Positions 8,527 through 17,142 are shown, numbered from the stretch's first letter. The stretch is 64,000 nt of DNA from Pedobacter chitinilyticus (GCF_003313385.1 NZ_QMHN01000004.1:462999-526998); one strand, 5' to 3'. Program-made: numbers and translations. Notes: generated from the letters alone by a model not told the origin.

Positions 8527-8534
8527 TAACTTTG
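8527..8534 (+). promoter_or_regulatory. -7 promoter element of aguB
   Basis: TAACTTTG matches TAnnTTTG. It lies 91 nt before the aguB ATG; the leader contains a TAAGGTTTAGGGGATAAGG-like direct repeat. No clear -33 TTTG at 19-21 nt spacing. Confidence 0.45.
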
Positions 8535-8625
8535 CGGCTCGAAAATGGTTTAAGGTATAAGGTTTAGGGGATAAGGTTGGACATCATGTCTCAAATCTGA
8601 TATCCTAATACTCAAATCTAAGAAT

Positions 8626-9501
8626 ATGAGCAAAGTAAAAGTAGGCATGGTGCAGATGAGCTGTACCGCAGATAAGCAAGAAAATTTAGATAAAGCTATT
8701 GTGAAAGTAAGGGAAGCGGCTGCAAAGGGCGCTCAAATTGTGTGTTTGCAAGAGCTTTTTACGTCATTGTATTTTTGTGATGTAGAAGACTATGATAATT
8801 TTGATTTAGCGGAAGCCATTCCAGGTCCTTCTACCGATGCTTTGCAAGTAGTGGCTAAAGAATTGGGAGTGGTGATTATCGCTTCGTTGTTCGAGAAAAG
8901 AGCTCAAGGTTTGTACCACAATACTACTGCGGTTTTAGATGCGGATGGTAGCTATTTGGGTAAATACCGTAAAATGCACATCCCTGATGATCCTGCTTAT
9001 TACGAGAAGTTTTATTTTACTCCTGGCGATTTGGGTTACAAGGTTTTTCAAACCAAGTTTGCTAAAATTGGCATCTTAATTTGTTGGGACCAATGGTATC
9101 CTGAAGCCTCACGTATTACCGCTTTAATGGGTGCCGAAATTATGTTTTATCCAACAGCTATTGGTTGGGATACTACACAGGACGAAGAGACGAACAAAGA
9201 CCAATACAATGCTTGGCAAACCATCCAACGTTCGCACTCGGTAGCTAATGGCTTACCTGTAATTAGTGTAAATCGTGTAGGTTTTGAGCAAGAAGGTCGT
9301 ATGAAGTTTTGGGGCGGTAGTTTTGCAACCAACGCACAGGGCAAGTTGCTATACCTAGCTTCACACGATAAAGAAGAAACAGAAGTGGTAGATATTGACC
9401 TTACACAAAGTGACTATATCCGCAAACATTGGCCTTTCTTAAGAGATAGAAGAATTGATTCTTATCAGCCGATCACGAAGAGATTTATCGATGAAGATTA
9501 G
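8626..9501 (+). CDS. aguB: N-carbamoylputrescine amidase
   Basis: 291-residue nitrilase-superfamily enzyme that hydrolyses N-carbamoylputrescine to putrescine, CO2 and ammonia. The Glu-Lys-Cys triad is visible: E43 (CLQELF), K116 (KYRKMHIPDD) and C153 (LICWDQWYPE). The MHIPDDPAYYEKFYFTPGD segment and FLRDRRIDSY tail are typical of AguB rather than other nitrilases. aguA, the preceding enzyme of the pathway, lies downstream in the same direction, but a four-helix-bundle gene with flanking repeats intervenes. Confidence 0.94.
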   Translation: MSKVKVGMVQMSCTADKQENLDKAIVKVREAAAKGAQIVCLQELFTSLYFCDVEDYDNFDLAEAIPGPSTDALQVVAKELGVVIIASLFEKRAQGLYHNTTAVLDADGSYLGKYRKMHIPDDPAYYEKFYFTPGDLGYKVFQTKFAKIGILICWDQWYPEASRITALMGAEIMFYPTAIGWDTTQDEETNKDQYNAWQTIQRSHSVANGLPVISVNRVGFEQEGRMKFWGGSFATNAQGKLLYLASHDKEETEVVDIDLTQSDYIRKHWPFLRDRRIDSYQPITKRFIDED

Positions 9502-9510
9502 TGGTTAGCC

Positions 9511-9608
9511 GGGAAGTTTATAGTTAGGAAGTCGGAAGACTATAGTCAGGAAGTCCGAAAGATTATAGTTGGAGAGTTGGGAAGATTATAGTTGGGAAGT
9601 CCGAAATA
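9511..9608 (+). repeat. GGAAGTC-type repeat array upstream of four-helix-bundle gene
   Basis: Degenerate units of about 22 nt built on GGAAGTCnGAAaGAyTATAG, four or so in a row. An inverted relative (CTTTC/GACTTTCC units) is found at 10057-10102 on the far side of the four-helix-bundle gene. Confidence 0.65.
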
Positions 9609-9655
9609 GTTTTTCAAGACAAAGTTGTATCTTCATTTCATCTAAAATACAACCT

Positions 9656-10009
9656 ATGTCATTTAAATTTGAAAAACTAAAGGTCTGGCAAAAAGCTTTG
9701 GACTTAGCTGACGAAATTAACCAACTGACTAAAACATTTCCTAGAGAAGAAATTTATATCCTAAACTCACAAATAAAAAGAGCTGCAGACTCAATTTCAC
9801 TAAATATTGCAGAAGGAAGCACAGGGCAAAGTAATGCTGAATTTATAAGATTTCTGCGTTACGCATTAAGGTCTAATATTGAAGTTGTTGGTTGTTTGCA
9901 TCTCGCTAAAAGAAGAAAATATATATTAGAGGACCGTTTTGTTGAACTTTATTCTTCTTGTGAAGAAGTGCTAGTGATGATAAATGGTCTTATAAAATCA
10001 TTAAAGTAA
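9656..10009 (+). CDS. Four-helix-bundle protein (23S rRNA intervening-sequence family)
   Basis: 117-residue protein beginning FKFEKLKVWQKALDLADEI, the family hallmark, with later LNSQIKRAADSISLNIAEGS and FIRFLRYALRSNIEV. Members were first found inside 23S rRNA intervening sequences and are common as free genes in Bacteroidota; function unknown. ATG 9656 fits the family N-terminus; the open frame extends upstream to 9569 but that part translates the repeat array. It sits between aguB and aguA, flanked by inverted GGAAGTC-type repeats, and its TAA overlaps the aguA ATG (TAATG). This looks like an inserted cassette inside a formerly compact operon. Confidence 0.88.
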   Translation: MSFKFEKLKVWQKALDLADEINQLTKTFPREEIYILNSQIKRAADSISLNIAEGSTGQSNAEFIRFLRYALRSNIEVVGCLHLAKRRKYILEDRFVELYSSCEEVLVMINGLIKSLK

Positions 10010-11127
10010 TGTCTGATAATATTCATCATAAATCTGATACTCATCTCCATCACACTAAGTCTTCCAGACTTTCTGACTTTCCGACTTTCCAACTTTCTGA
10101 AACACCAAAGGCAAAAGGCTATGCGTTTCCTGCGGAATGGGCTAAGCACGAGGCAACGTGGTTAAGCTGGCCGCATAAGGAAGCTTCGTGGCCTGGGAAA
10201 ATAGACACCATTTACGAGCCCTATTGTCTGTTCATTAAGGCGGTTGCCAAAGGCGAAAAAGTACGAATTAACGTAAAGGATGAGGAAATGAAAGCTTTTG
10301 CTATTTCGCAATTAGAAAAAGTGAGGGCTGATTTGAATCAAATTGAGTTTTATTTTAACGAAACCAACGATGCTTGGTGCCGTGACCATGGTCCTGCTTT
10401 TGTATTAAAGGGAAATGAGAAAGCGGTGGTAGATTGGGGTTATAATGCTTGGGGAGATAAATATCCTCCCTACGACTTGGATGATGTAGTGCCGACCAAA
10501 ATTGCTAAGCATTTCAACTTGCCTTTATTTACGCCTGATATTGTAATGGAAGGTGGTTCGGTAGAGTTTAATGGTGCTGGAACTATTTTAACGAGCGAAG
10601 CTTGCTTGCTGAACGAGAACAGAAACCCTCATTTAACCAAAGAGCAAATAGAAACCTATCTGATGGAGTTCTATGGCGCATCGCAGATTTTATGGGTGGG
10701 CGATGGCATTGTAGGCGATGATACCGATGGCCATATTGATGATATCACTCGTTTTGTAAATGAAGATACGGTGCTAACGGTTGTCGAAAGTAATCCTTTG
10801 GATGAAAACTACTTGTTGTTGAAAGAGAATTTGGAGCGCTTAAAGGAAATGACTTTGCTAGATGGTAGAAAGCTGAACATCATTGAGCTGCCAATGCCGT
10901 CACCAGTGATTTATGAAGACACCAGATTGCCTGCCTCATACGCCAATTTTTACATTGCAAATGCTGCGGTAGTGGTGCCAACCTTTAGAGATGTAAATGA
11001 TAAAATTGCTTTAGATATTATACAAAAAGCATTTCCAGACCGTGAGGTAATTGGAATTGATTCTACAGATATTATTTGGGGCTTGGGCAGCTTCCATTGT
11101 TTAAGCCAACAAGAACCAGCTGTTTAG
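10009..11127 (+). CDS. aguA: Agmatine deiminase with repeat-derived N-terminus
   Basis: 372-residue peptidyl-arginine-deiminase-fold enzyme converting agmatine to N-carbamoylputrescine and ammonia. Conserved parts: FPAEWAKHEATWLSWPH, WCRDHGPAFV, EGGSVEFNGAGTILTSEACLL, DGHIDDITRFV and the catalytic Cys364 in GSFHCLSQQEPA. Family homology begins around residue 36. Residues 1-35 are not typical: residues about 17-30 (SSRLSDFPTFQL) are the translation of the GGAAGTC-type repeat. No other ATG, GTG or TTG lies before the conserved domain, so ATG 10009, overlapping the previous stop, is the likely start and translation is probably coupled. The extension could be cleaved or tolerated. Confidence 0.9.
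   Translation: MSDNIHHKSDTHLHHTKSSRLSDFPTFQLSETPKAKGYAFPAEWAKHEATWLSWPHKEASWPGKIDTIYEPYCLFIKAVAKGEKVRINVKDEEMKAFAISQLEKVRADLNQIEFYFNETNDAWCRDHGPAFVLKGNEKAVVDWGYNAWGDKYPPYDLDDVVPTKIAKHFNLPLFTPDIVMEGGSVEFNGAGTILTSEACLLNENRNPHLTKEQIETYLMEFYGASQILWVGDGIVGDDTDGHIDDITRFVNEDTVLTVVESNPLDENYLLLKENLERLKEMTLLDGRKLNIIELPMPSPVIYEDTRLPASYANFYIANAAVVVPTFRDVNDKIALDIIQKAFPDREVIGIDSTDIIWGLGSFHCLSQQEPAV
10057..10102 (+). repeat. Inverted partner of GGAAGTC array, inside aguA 5' end
   Basis: Tandem GACTTTCT, GACTTTCC, GACTTTCC, AACTTTCTG units. Their complement (GTTGGAAAGTCGG etc.) resembles the array at 9511-9608. The units are in frame with aguA and encode its odd N-terminus. Confidence 0.65.
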
Positions 11128-11213
11128 TTAGTAGTTTGCCCAAGCAATTAAGCAATACAACAATTGAACAATTTGTTAACTTTATAAGATTAAAACTTTA
11201 CAACATTTCATAA

Positions 11214-11957
11214 ATGAAATTACTAGAAGGAAAAACAGCACTGGTAACAGGTGCATCAAAAGGAATAGGTAGAAAAATTGCCGAAGAATTTGCGAAGCAA
11301 GGTGCTAATGTTGCTTTTACCTATTTGTCATCAGTAGAAAAAGGACAAGCTTTGGAGCAAGAACTGCAAAGCTTTGGAACCAAAGTAAAAGGATACCGTT
11401 CTGATGCTTCTAAATTTGACGAAGCAGAGCAATTAATCAATGATATTGTAGCTGATTTTGGAACTATTGACATCGTGGTAAACAACGCTGGTATTACTAA
11501 GGACGGCTTGTTGATGCGTATGAGTGAAGAAAATTGGGATGACGTAATGAACGTTAACCTAAAATCGGTATTTAATGTAACCAAAGCTGCCTCTAAAGTG
11601 ATGATGAAAAACCGTAAAGGTGTTTTCATTAACATGAGCTCGGTGGTAGGCGTACAAGGTAACGCTGGACAAGCCAACTACGCAGCTTCTAAAGCGGGAA
11701 TTATTGGTTTTACCAAATCAGTAGCTAAAGAATTAGGTTCACGTAATATCCGTGCTAACGTAGTTGCTCCAGGTTTTATCAAAACTGAAATGACCGAAGT
11801 ATTAGACCCTGCAGTAGTTGCTGGTTGGGAAAAAGATATTCCATTGAAACGTGCTGGCGAAACGATAGACATTGCTAATGTTTGCGTTTTCTTAGCATCG
11901 GATATGAGTGCTTACGTTACAGGACAAACACTTTCTGTTTGTGGCGGAATGCTATAA
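11214..11957 (+). CDS. fabG: 3-oxoacyl-[acyl-carrier-protein] reductase-like SDR
   Basis: 247-residue classical short-chain dehydrogenase. Rossmann motif TGASKGIGR (12-20), NNAG (90-93), catalytic Ser142/143, Tyr156 and Lys160 in NYAASKAG, and the VAPGFIKTEMTE segment. The best match by pattern is FabG, which reduces 3-oxoacyl-ACP with NADPH in fatty-acid elongation. It is monocistronic here, with a bidirectional terminator after it, and not next to other fab genes, so a different ketoreductase role cannot be excluded. Confidence 0.85.
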   Translation: MKLLEGKTALVTGASKGIGRKIAEEFAKQGANVAFTYLSSVEKGQALEQELQSFGTKVKGYRSDASKFDEAEQLINDIVADFGTIDIVVNNAGITKDGLLMRMSEENWDDVMNVNLKSVFNVTKAASKVMMKNRKGVFINMSSVVGVQGNAGQANYAASKAGIIGFTKSVAKELGSRNIRANVVAPGFIKTEMTEVLDPAVVAGWEKDIPLKRAGETIDIANVCVFLASDMSAYVTGQTLSVCGGML

Positions 11958-11980
11958 TCAAAGCGTTAAAGAATAAAGGT

Positions 11981-12004
11981 AAAGTCCCGCACATGCGGGA
12001 CTTT
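11981..12004. terminator. Bidirectional terminator between fabG and L,D-transpeptidase gene
   Basis: AAAGTCCCGC, loop ACAT, GCGGGACTTT: a perfect 10-bp stem with T-run on the right and A-run on the left, placed between convergent genes. Confidence 0.85.
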
Positions 12005-12741
12005 TATTTTACCACATAATTTCCACCAACTTGTCTCACCTTAGGCAAGGTTTTATGTTGCTCAAAATGCAGATAACCTGTTTGAAGGATTTTCCATAGT
12101 GCCAAGTTCTGAGGATATTTGGGTCCGTATTTTTCTAAGTTTGCCTTAGTCATTCTAAACGGAAAGATATTGACAGGAATTTGAGTCTGCCCTTGGTCTT
12201 TAGCTTCCATTGCCAACAAATACACTTCCTTAATTTTATCATCCGTTAAAGGGATACAACCTACAGTAACACAATCTCCATGGATATAAATATCTCCCCC
12301 AGTTTTTCGGTCTTTTCCCGTTCTTGCCTTATCAACTCCATTTGGATAATCTACACCTAACGACAAATGGAAATTACTCATTGGGTTAAATACATTAATG
12401 TAATAATAACCTTCTGGAGTCTGTAAGTCGCCTTCCACAATCTTTGGACCCAATATCCCCGAGCGTGCACAAAAAGGGTAGGTTTTAAACAAACTAAAAG
12501 TAGATTGATTTTTTCCTTTTAACCACAACTCTACCTTGCCCTCACCTTTATAAGCAGCAATGTACAATTGGTAGCCTTTATCAAAGCCAGCCTGTTTTAA
12601 ATCCTTTTCTAAAGATGCCCATTTTAAATCGTAAGCGGCCTTAACCCGTTCAAATTTTAGTTGCTGTTGTTTAAAGCCTTTTTGCGCAGAGGTAGAAAAA
12701 CTCATGAGGATAACTAAAGTAAAAGCAATTATTGATTTCAT
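12004..12741 (-). CDS. Secreted L,D-transpeptidase (YkuD) family protein
   Basis: 245 residues with a signal peptide (about 1-19, STSAQ). The YkuD catalytic motif reads IHGDCVTVGCIPLTD, with His154 and catalytic Cys162; the Arg that normally follows Cys (GCIR/GCVR) is replaced by Pro, as in the YafK/DpaA subgroup. That subgroup includes enzymes that cleave rather than form peptidoglycan cross-links. The N-terminal LKQAGFDKGYQLYIAAYKGEGKVELWLK and TPEGYYYINVFNPMS segments also match YafK-like proteins. Periplasmic cell-wall remodelling is the likely role; direction of reaction is unknown. Confidence 0.85.
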   Translation of the reverse strand: MKSIIAFTLVILMSFSTSAQKGFKQQQLKFERVKAAYDLKWASLEKDLKQAGFDKGYQLYIAAYKGEGKVELWLKGKNQSTFSLFKTYPFCARSGILGPKIVEGDLQTPEGYYYINVFNPMSNFHLSLGVDYPNGVDKARTGKDRKTGGDIYIHGDCVTVGCIPLTDDKIKEVYLLAMEAKDQGQTQIPVNIFPFRMTKANLEKYGPKYPQNLALWKILQTGYLHFEQHKTLPKVRQVGGNYVVK

Positions 12742-12897
12742 TTATGTCTGTTGATTTGTATGCAATTTACAATTTTAGTTGTTTAGTTTGCTGAATGGTT
12801 GGATGTTTAGCCTTTAGCCTCCACACTGTTCCCCATTATATATTTGTCGCTCATTTCGAGCCTAAGCGAGAAGTCTAAATTTATCTTTGGAAGCGCA

Positions 12898-13089
12898 ATA
12901 GTCTAGCTGCTATCCTCCGCCAGTCCAGCTTTACGCTCCAATCTTTTTGACCGCTTGCCTGTCATTCCGAGGAACGAGGAATCTACTTCTGATGTGCAAA
13001 AACTTACAGATTCTTCTCCCGAAACCTCGGGATAAGAATGAAAGTAAAAGAACAAAAAGTATTTCCGCTGCAATCTGGGCTATTGAACC
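12898..13089 (-). repeat. Modular dispersed repeat, copy B
   Basis: Read on the minus strand it opens AGATTGCAGCGGAAATAC then TTTTTGTT and closes TCAAAAAGATTGGAGCG then TAAAGCTGGACTGG. The interior is the GTCATTCCGAGGAACGAGG type, shared with copy D at 48722. The 12742-13237 gap contains this repeat, other short palindromes and no gene. Confidence 0.7.
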
Positions 13090-13237
13090 AAAAACATTAC
13101 ACAGCAGTTCCAAACCTTTGCTCCCTGTCTCTTCAATCTTTAGTCATTGCTCCTTGTTCTTTATTCTTCAATCCTTGCTCTTTTTCACTTTTCCCTTTTA
13201 ATTTTTGACTTAATGTAGCATCTTTACGGTTAAGCAT

Positions 13238-15322
13238 ATGGCAAATTTCCTGTCTTTTTCAACCTTTCTTATTTTTATCGGCTGTGTTGGCCTGGGCGTC
13301 CTATATGCATGGATTTTGTATGGGACTAACAAAAGCCTGGGTAAAAAAACTCGTAATACTTTAGCCTTGGCCAGAGCTTTGGCAGTAGCCATTCTTGCCT
13401 TTTTACTATTTGCACCTTTAGTGCGCAGGGTTAGCCATACGCCCGAAAAACCAGTGATTGTTATTGCAAATGATAATTCCATATCGGTTAAAGCGATACA
13501 ACCTACTGGTTTTAATGCCAAAAAATATGAAGAGGATTTAAAAGCTTTGGCTGCCAAGCTTGGAGAAAGATATGAAGTGAAAACTTATACTTTCGGTGAT
13601 AGCGTAAAATCGGGATTTGAATTTACAGGTACTCATCAGGTGACTAACGGAACAACATTGGTCAATCGTTTAAATGATGAACTTTTGAACCGAAATGTAG
13701 GTGCCATCATCATCGCCAGCGACGGTATTTTCAATAGGGGAGGGAATCCTTTATACGAACTCAATAAGATTAAAGCACCAGTTTATACCATCGCCCTTGG
13801 CGATACCATTCCAAAGAGAGATGTGTTAGTGGCAAATGTCAACTACAACAATATCGTTTATCTGGATAATGAGTTTACTTTAGATGTACAGGTACAGGCT
13901 TTTGAAAGTAGGGGAGAAAACACCAAACTATCGGTGCTGGAAAACGGTAAGCAAGTAGCCGAACAAACCATTGACATCAACAATGCTAGTTTTGTAAAGG
14001 ATGTACAAATCAAACTAAAAGCCAATAAGGTTGGCGTTCATGCCTATACCATTAATCTTGCTACGGTTAAAAACGAAATTACCACGAAGAACAACAGCCA
14101 AACTATTTTTGTGGAGGTGATGGATGGTAGACAGAAAATTTTGTTGGCATCAGCCTCGGCACATCCAGATTTGGCTACTTTAAAACAAGCCATCGAGCTC
14201 AATCAACATTATGAAGTAACCCTTGCTTTGACGGAGGAACTGGAAAAAGTAGATTTGTCCAAATACAGCCTGGCAATCCTTTATCAACTGCCAGCATTAA
14301 ACTATTCGGCAAGCTCGTTAATTAGCAAATTGCGTGAACAAAAAATAGCAACGTGGTATATTGTAGGAGCACAAAGTAACCTTTCGGCTTTTGGTCAAGT
14401 CCAACAACAGGTAAGTTTTGCCAGAGCTACTGGAAGCTTGCAGGAGGTGTTTCCTTATTATCAGGAGAATTTTACTAGCTACAGCCTCAATACCGAAGCG
14501 TTAAAACAGCTTGAAACGTATGACCCTCTATTGGTCCCTTTTTCAAATATAATGATTAAGGGAAATTACGCTGCGGTATTGAACCAACGCATAGGCAAGG
14601 TAAATACACAAAGTCCGATGTTGTTTTTTGCAGAGGATAACGGAAAGAAAATGGGCTTTTTAATTGGTGAAGGACTTTGGAAATGGAAGTTAGAGGAAGC
14701 CAAAAATGAAAATAGCTATCCCTTGGTAGCAGAGCTGATTTCTAAAACCGTACAATATTTATCTGTAAAGGATGATAAAAGAAAGTTCAAGGTTTACACC
14801 AGCAAAAGTACTTTCGAAGAAAATGAGAGCGTAGTGCTTAACGCTACTTTGTATGACGATGCTTTTGAGCCCGTAAACAATTCCGAAGTAAAGGTGCAAT
14901 TGAAAAATACCGAAGGAAAGGTTTACAACTATACTTTTTCAAAAATGGGTAGCGGTTATCAGTTAGATGCGGGAAATTTACCTCAAGGCAACTATTCGTA
15001 TATCGCCTCTACCAGTTTGGGCGACAAAAAATATACCGCCAATGGTGCATTTTTCGTAAATGCAATGATTAGCGAATATCAACAAACTACGGCCAACCAT
15101 CAGTTGTTAAACACCATGGCCCAACAAACACAGGGCAAAATGTATATGCCTGCCAACTTATTGGATATTGCAAATGAGCTCGAGAAAAGCGGGCAGGTAA
15201 AAACCATTACTTATGAGGATAGAAGATATGAAGAGATGATTAACCTCAAATGGATTTTTGCCCTTATCTTACTTTTGTTGAGTGCAGAATGGTTTTTCAG
15301 AAAACGTAACGGCGAAGCATAG
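13238..15322 (+). CDS. Large membrane protein with VWA-like domain
   Basis: 694 residues. Two N-terminal membrane helices (about 5-28 and 42-62) are followed by a von Willebrand A-like region starting PVIVIANDNSIS, a degenerate MIDAS (D-x-S-x-S would be expected; DNSIS is seen). The middle is a beta-rich extracytoplasmic part resembling immunoglobulin-like modules. A C-terminal helix near 673-688 (IFALILLLLSAEWFF) returns to the membrane. The layout resembles the BatA-type or glutamine-amidotransferase-like membrane proteins common in Bacteroidota, but no enzymatic motif is seen. A TRIC-channel gene follows after two bases, so they probably form an operon. Function unknown. Confidence 0.75.
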   Translation: MANFLSFSTFLIFIGCVGLGVLYAWILYGTNKSLGKKTRNTLALARALAVAILAFLLFAPLVRRVSHTPEKPVIVIANDNSISVKAIQPTGFNAKKYEEDLKALAAKLGERYEVKTYTFGDSVKSGFEFTGTHQVTNGTTLVNRLNDELLNRNVGAIIIASDGIFNRGGNPLYELNKIKAPVYTIALGDTIPKRDVLVANVNYNNIVYLDNEFTLDVQVQAFESRGENTKLSVLENGKQVAEQTIDINNASFVKDVQIKLKANKVGVHAYTINLATVKNEITTKNNSQTIFVEVMDGRQKILLASASAHPDLATLKQAIELNQHYEVTLALTEELEKVDLSKYSLAILYQLPALNYSASSLISKLREQKIATWYIVGAQSNLSAFGQVQQQVSFARATGSLQEVFPYYQENFTSYSLNTEALKQLETYDPLLVPFSNIMIKGNYAAVLNQRIGKVNTQSPMLFFAEDNGKKMGFLIGEGLWKWKLEEAKNENSYPLVAELISKTVQYLSVKDDKRKFKVYTSKSTFEENESVVLNATLYDDAFEPVNNSEVKVQLKNTEGKVYNYTFSKMGSGYQLDAGNLPQGNYSYIASTSLGDKKYTANGAFFVNAMISEYQQTTANHQLLNTMAQQTQGKMYMPANLLDIANELEKSGQVKTITYEDRRYEEMINLKWIFALILLLLSAEWFFRKRNGEA

Positions 15323-15324
15323 GC

Positions 15325-15936
15325 ATGAATATTGACACCACCGACGTCATTGAGGTATTGGGTACCATCTCTTTTGCCATATCGGGCACTTTTGCGGCGG
15401 TACAAAAGCGTTTGGACCCTTTCGGAGTACTTATCATTGCTTTTGTAACCTCTATTGGCGGTGGTACCGTGAGGGATTTGTTGTTGGGTGATACGCCTGT
15501 AGCCTGGATGCGGGATGTAAACTACTGTCTACTTATATTAGTCACTTCTATTCTGACTTTGTTTTTCAAACACCACATTAAGAAATTTAAGGTGACGTTG
15601 TTTTTATTCGATTCCTTGGGTTTGGGCCTATTTACTTTGGTGGGCGTTCAAAAAGGAATAGTTTTTGGTTTGGAACCAGGAATGTGTATTGCCTTGGGAA
15701 CCATTACGGGTTGTTTTGGCGGGATTATCAGAGATACGCTGTTAAATACCATTCCGCTCATTTTTAGAAAAGAAATTTACGCCACAGCCTGTATTGCAGG
15801 TGGGGCTTTATATTTTGGCTTGCTTTATTTCGGCCTCGCAGCAGATATTGCCAAAATTGCGGTGATTGTATTCATCGTTACCCTTAGAATTTTGGTGGTA
15901 AAGTATAAGCTGGCCCTGCCAAGATTTGGGTATTAG
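15325..15936 (+). CDS. TRIC-type trimeric intracellular cation channel family (UPF0126/YicG)
   Basis: 203-residue integral membrane protein with two repeats of the glycine-rich UPF0126 motif: SFAISGTFAAVQKRLDPFG...SIGGGTVRDLLLG and LGLFTLVGVQKG...TITGCFGGIIRDTLLN. Bacterial and archaeal members form homotrimeric K+/Na+-conducting channels. Around seven membrane helices are predicted by eye. The ATG lies two bases after the stop of the VWA-like membrane protein. The last residues (ALPRFGY) and length are normal. Confidence 0.88.
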   Translation: MNIDTTDVIEVLGTISFAISGTFAAVQKRLDPFGVLIIAFVTSIGGGTVRDLLLGDTPVAWMRDVNYCLLILVTSILTLFFKHHIKKFKVTLFLFDSLGLGLFTLVGVQKGIVFGLEPGMCIALGTITGCFGGIIRDTLLNTIPLIFRKEIYATACIAGGALYFGLLYFGLAADIAKIAVIVFIVTLRILVVKYKLALPRFGY

Positions 15937-16023
15937 TGCAGTTCTTTCAATTTCCACCTTGTGGAGAACCGTAGCTCAACGAAGTTAAATCTTAAATATA
16001 AAAGTAATTTGCCTATAGCAATT

Positions 16024-16273
16024 CCAAAGGTCTCTCTCCCGAAGGCTCGGGACTGGCACGGTCGAGGTGACGACATAGGAACGGTAGATGACTTGAACAG
16101 AAATCTGAAGGATTTCAATCCTTATAGCACAAATGTTACAACTCCTACAGAATCGAATCAGCATTAATCAGTTTTTTATAAAGATTTGACCTTTTCGAGG
16201 TCTTAAAAAGAGATAGGATAAAGTCCAAAGATCTCTCCCGAATGCTTGGGATCAAGCTTAGGTGAAATGACGG
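16024..16273. repeat. Composite multi-hairpin repeat, copy 1
   Basis: A core (about 16102-16207) with hairpin GACCTTTTCGAGGTC, the segment AACTCCTACAGAATCGAATC and TTATAGCACAAATG is bounded by two direct copies of CCAAAG(A/G)TCTCTC...GAGGTGACG-like sequence (16024-16074, 16224-16273). The same arrangement occurs inverted at 39959-40184. No gene in 15937-16295. Confidence 0.65.
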
Positions 16274-16295
16274 AGGGTATGCTTGGGCAGAAGAT

Positions 16296-16796
16296 TTACG
16301 GATAAAGATATTCCTTCAGCTTGCCATTTTCAGCGGCATCATATAACTGCCACAATTCCTTAGACCAAGTTTTTTTATCACTTTGTTGGTACAAGTAGGG
16401 CAACGCTAATTGCATAGCACCTAAAGCTTGTTCCTGTTTTTGCTTTTCGGTTGGATGCGCTAGGGAAAATTTTGTTAAAGCAGCCATATACATTAACAAA
16501 AAATCAGCATCAGCATTGAAGAAACTGGTTTCCCTTTCCTCTAAATAAAAAACATAATCAGGAGTACCATTCATCCAATCTACCAAAAACTTGCCCGCCT
16601 CATTCCTAGATTTATTTTTCTTTTGCAAAGGTGTTTGGAAAAGATAATCTACTACTTTAATCACAGTAGACTCTGCATGCTTGTAACTTGCTCGTTTGTT
16701 TAGCTTAACATTTTTAAGGTTGGGAAGTTCTTGCCCGAAGCTCGAGGCGGCTTGAAAGCTGCAGAAAAGGAAAATAAGTAAGAAGGTTTTCCTCAT
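16296..16796 (-). CDS. Secreted protein of unknown function
   Basis: 166 residues with an N-terminal signal peptide (about 1-21, SFGQ). The mature part is mixed helical and includes HAESTVIKVVDYLFQTP, YVFYLEERETSFFNADADFLLMYMAALTKF and LQLALPYLYQQSD-like text; no catalytic or cofactor motif is seen. It lies 40 bases downstream of the FtsB/DivIC-like gene on the same strand and may be co-transcribed. I do not recognise the family. Confidence 0.7.
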   Translation of the reverse strand: MRKTFLLIFLFCSFQAASSFGQELPNLKNVKLNKRASYKHAESTVIKVVDYLFQTPLQKKNKSRNEAGKFLVDWMNGTPDYVFYLEERETSFFNADADFLLMYMAALTKFSLAHPTEKQKQEQALGAMQLALPYLYQQSDKKTWSKELWQLYDAAENGKLKEYLYP

Positions 16797-16836
16797 GAGG
16801 TTTGGAGTATTTTAAGACTAAAATAGCAAAAAGGGA

Positions 16837-17136
16837 TTACTTTTTTGCTTCTTCCCTTACAATTACAAAAACATCTTCATTTGCTTTTTTCATGAAGTAT
16901 TTTTCGCGGGCAAATTTTTCGGCACTGTTTAAGTTGCTGTCCAATTCCTTTAGGTCTTTTTTTACCAAGGCAATTTCTTTGGTGTAGAAATCTTTCTCCT
17001 GTTGAAGCTTTTTAACCTGAACGCTATACTCGTATTGTGCTATGATATCGTTTTTGTCAAAAAACAACATCCAAACTGCAAATGCAGCAATGGCAATAAA
17101 ATACTTGTTACGGAAAAGGTCTATTAATCGCTTCAT
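16837..17136 (-). CDS. FtsB/DivIC-type septum formation initiator protein
   Basis: 99 residues: short cytoplasmic start, one membrane helix (about 12-26, FIAIAAFAVWMLFF), an extracytoplasmic coiled coil (VKKLQQEKDFYTKEIALVKKDLKEL), and the family C-terminal piece AREKYFMKKANEDVFVI. FtsB/DivIC pairs with FtsL and FtsQ in the divisome. Length fits. A -7 element lies seven bases before the ATG. The neighbouring enolase gene upstream is the arrangement often seen (eno-ftsB) in bacteria. Confidence 0.88.
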   Translation of the reverse strand: MKRLIDLFRNKYFIAIAAFAVWMLFFDKNDIIAQYEYSVQVKKLQQEKDFYTKEIALVKKDLKELDSNLNSAEKFAREKYFMKKANEDVFVIVREEAKK

Positions 17137-17142
17137 ATGCTA

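Noticed and set aside
9569..9655. Longer start for the four-helix-bundle protein.
   Set aside because: The extension translates the repeat array and is absent from the family N-terminus; ATG 9656 fits.
9949..10149. Opposite-strand open frame over the aguA start.
   Set aside because: Shadow of the coding strand and repeat; no family pattern.
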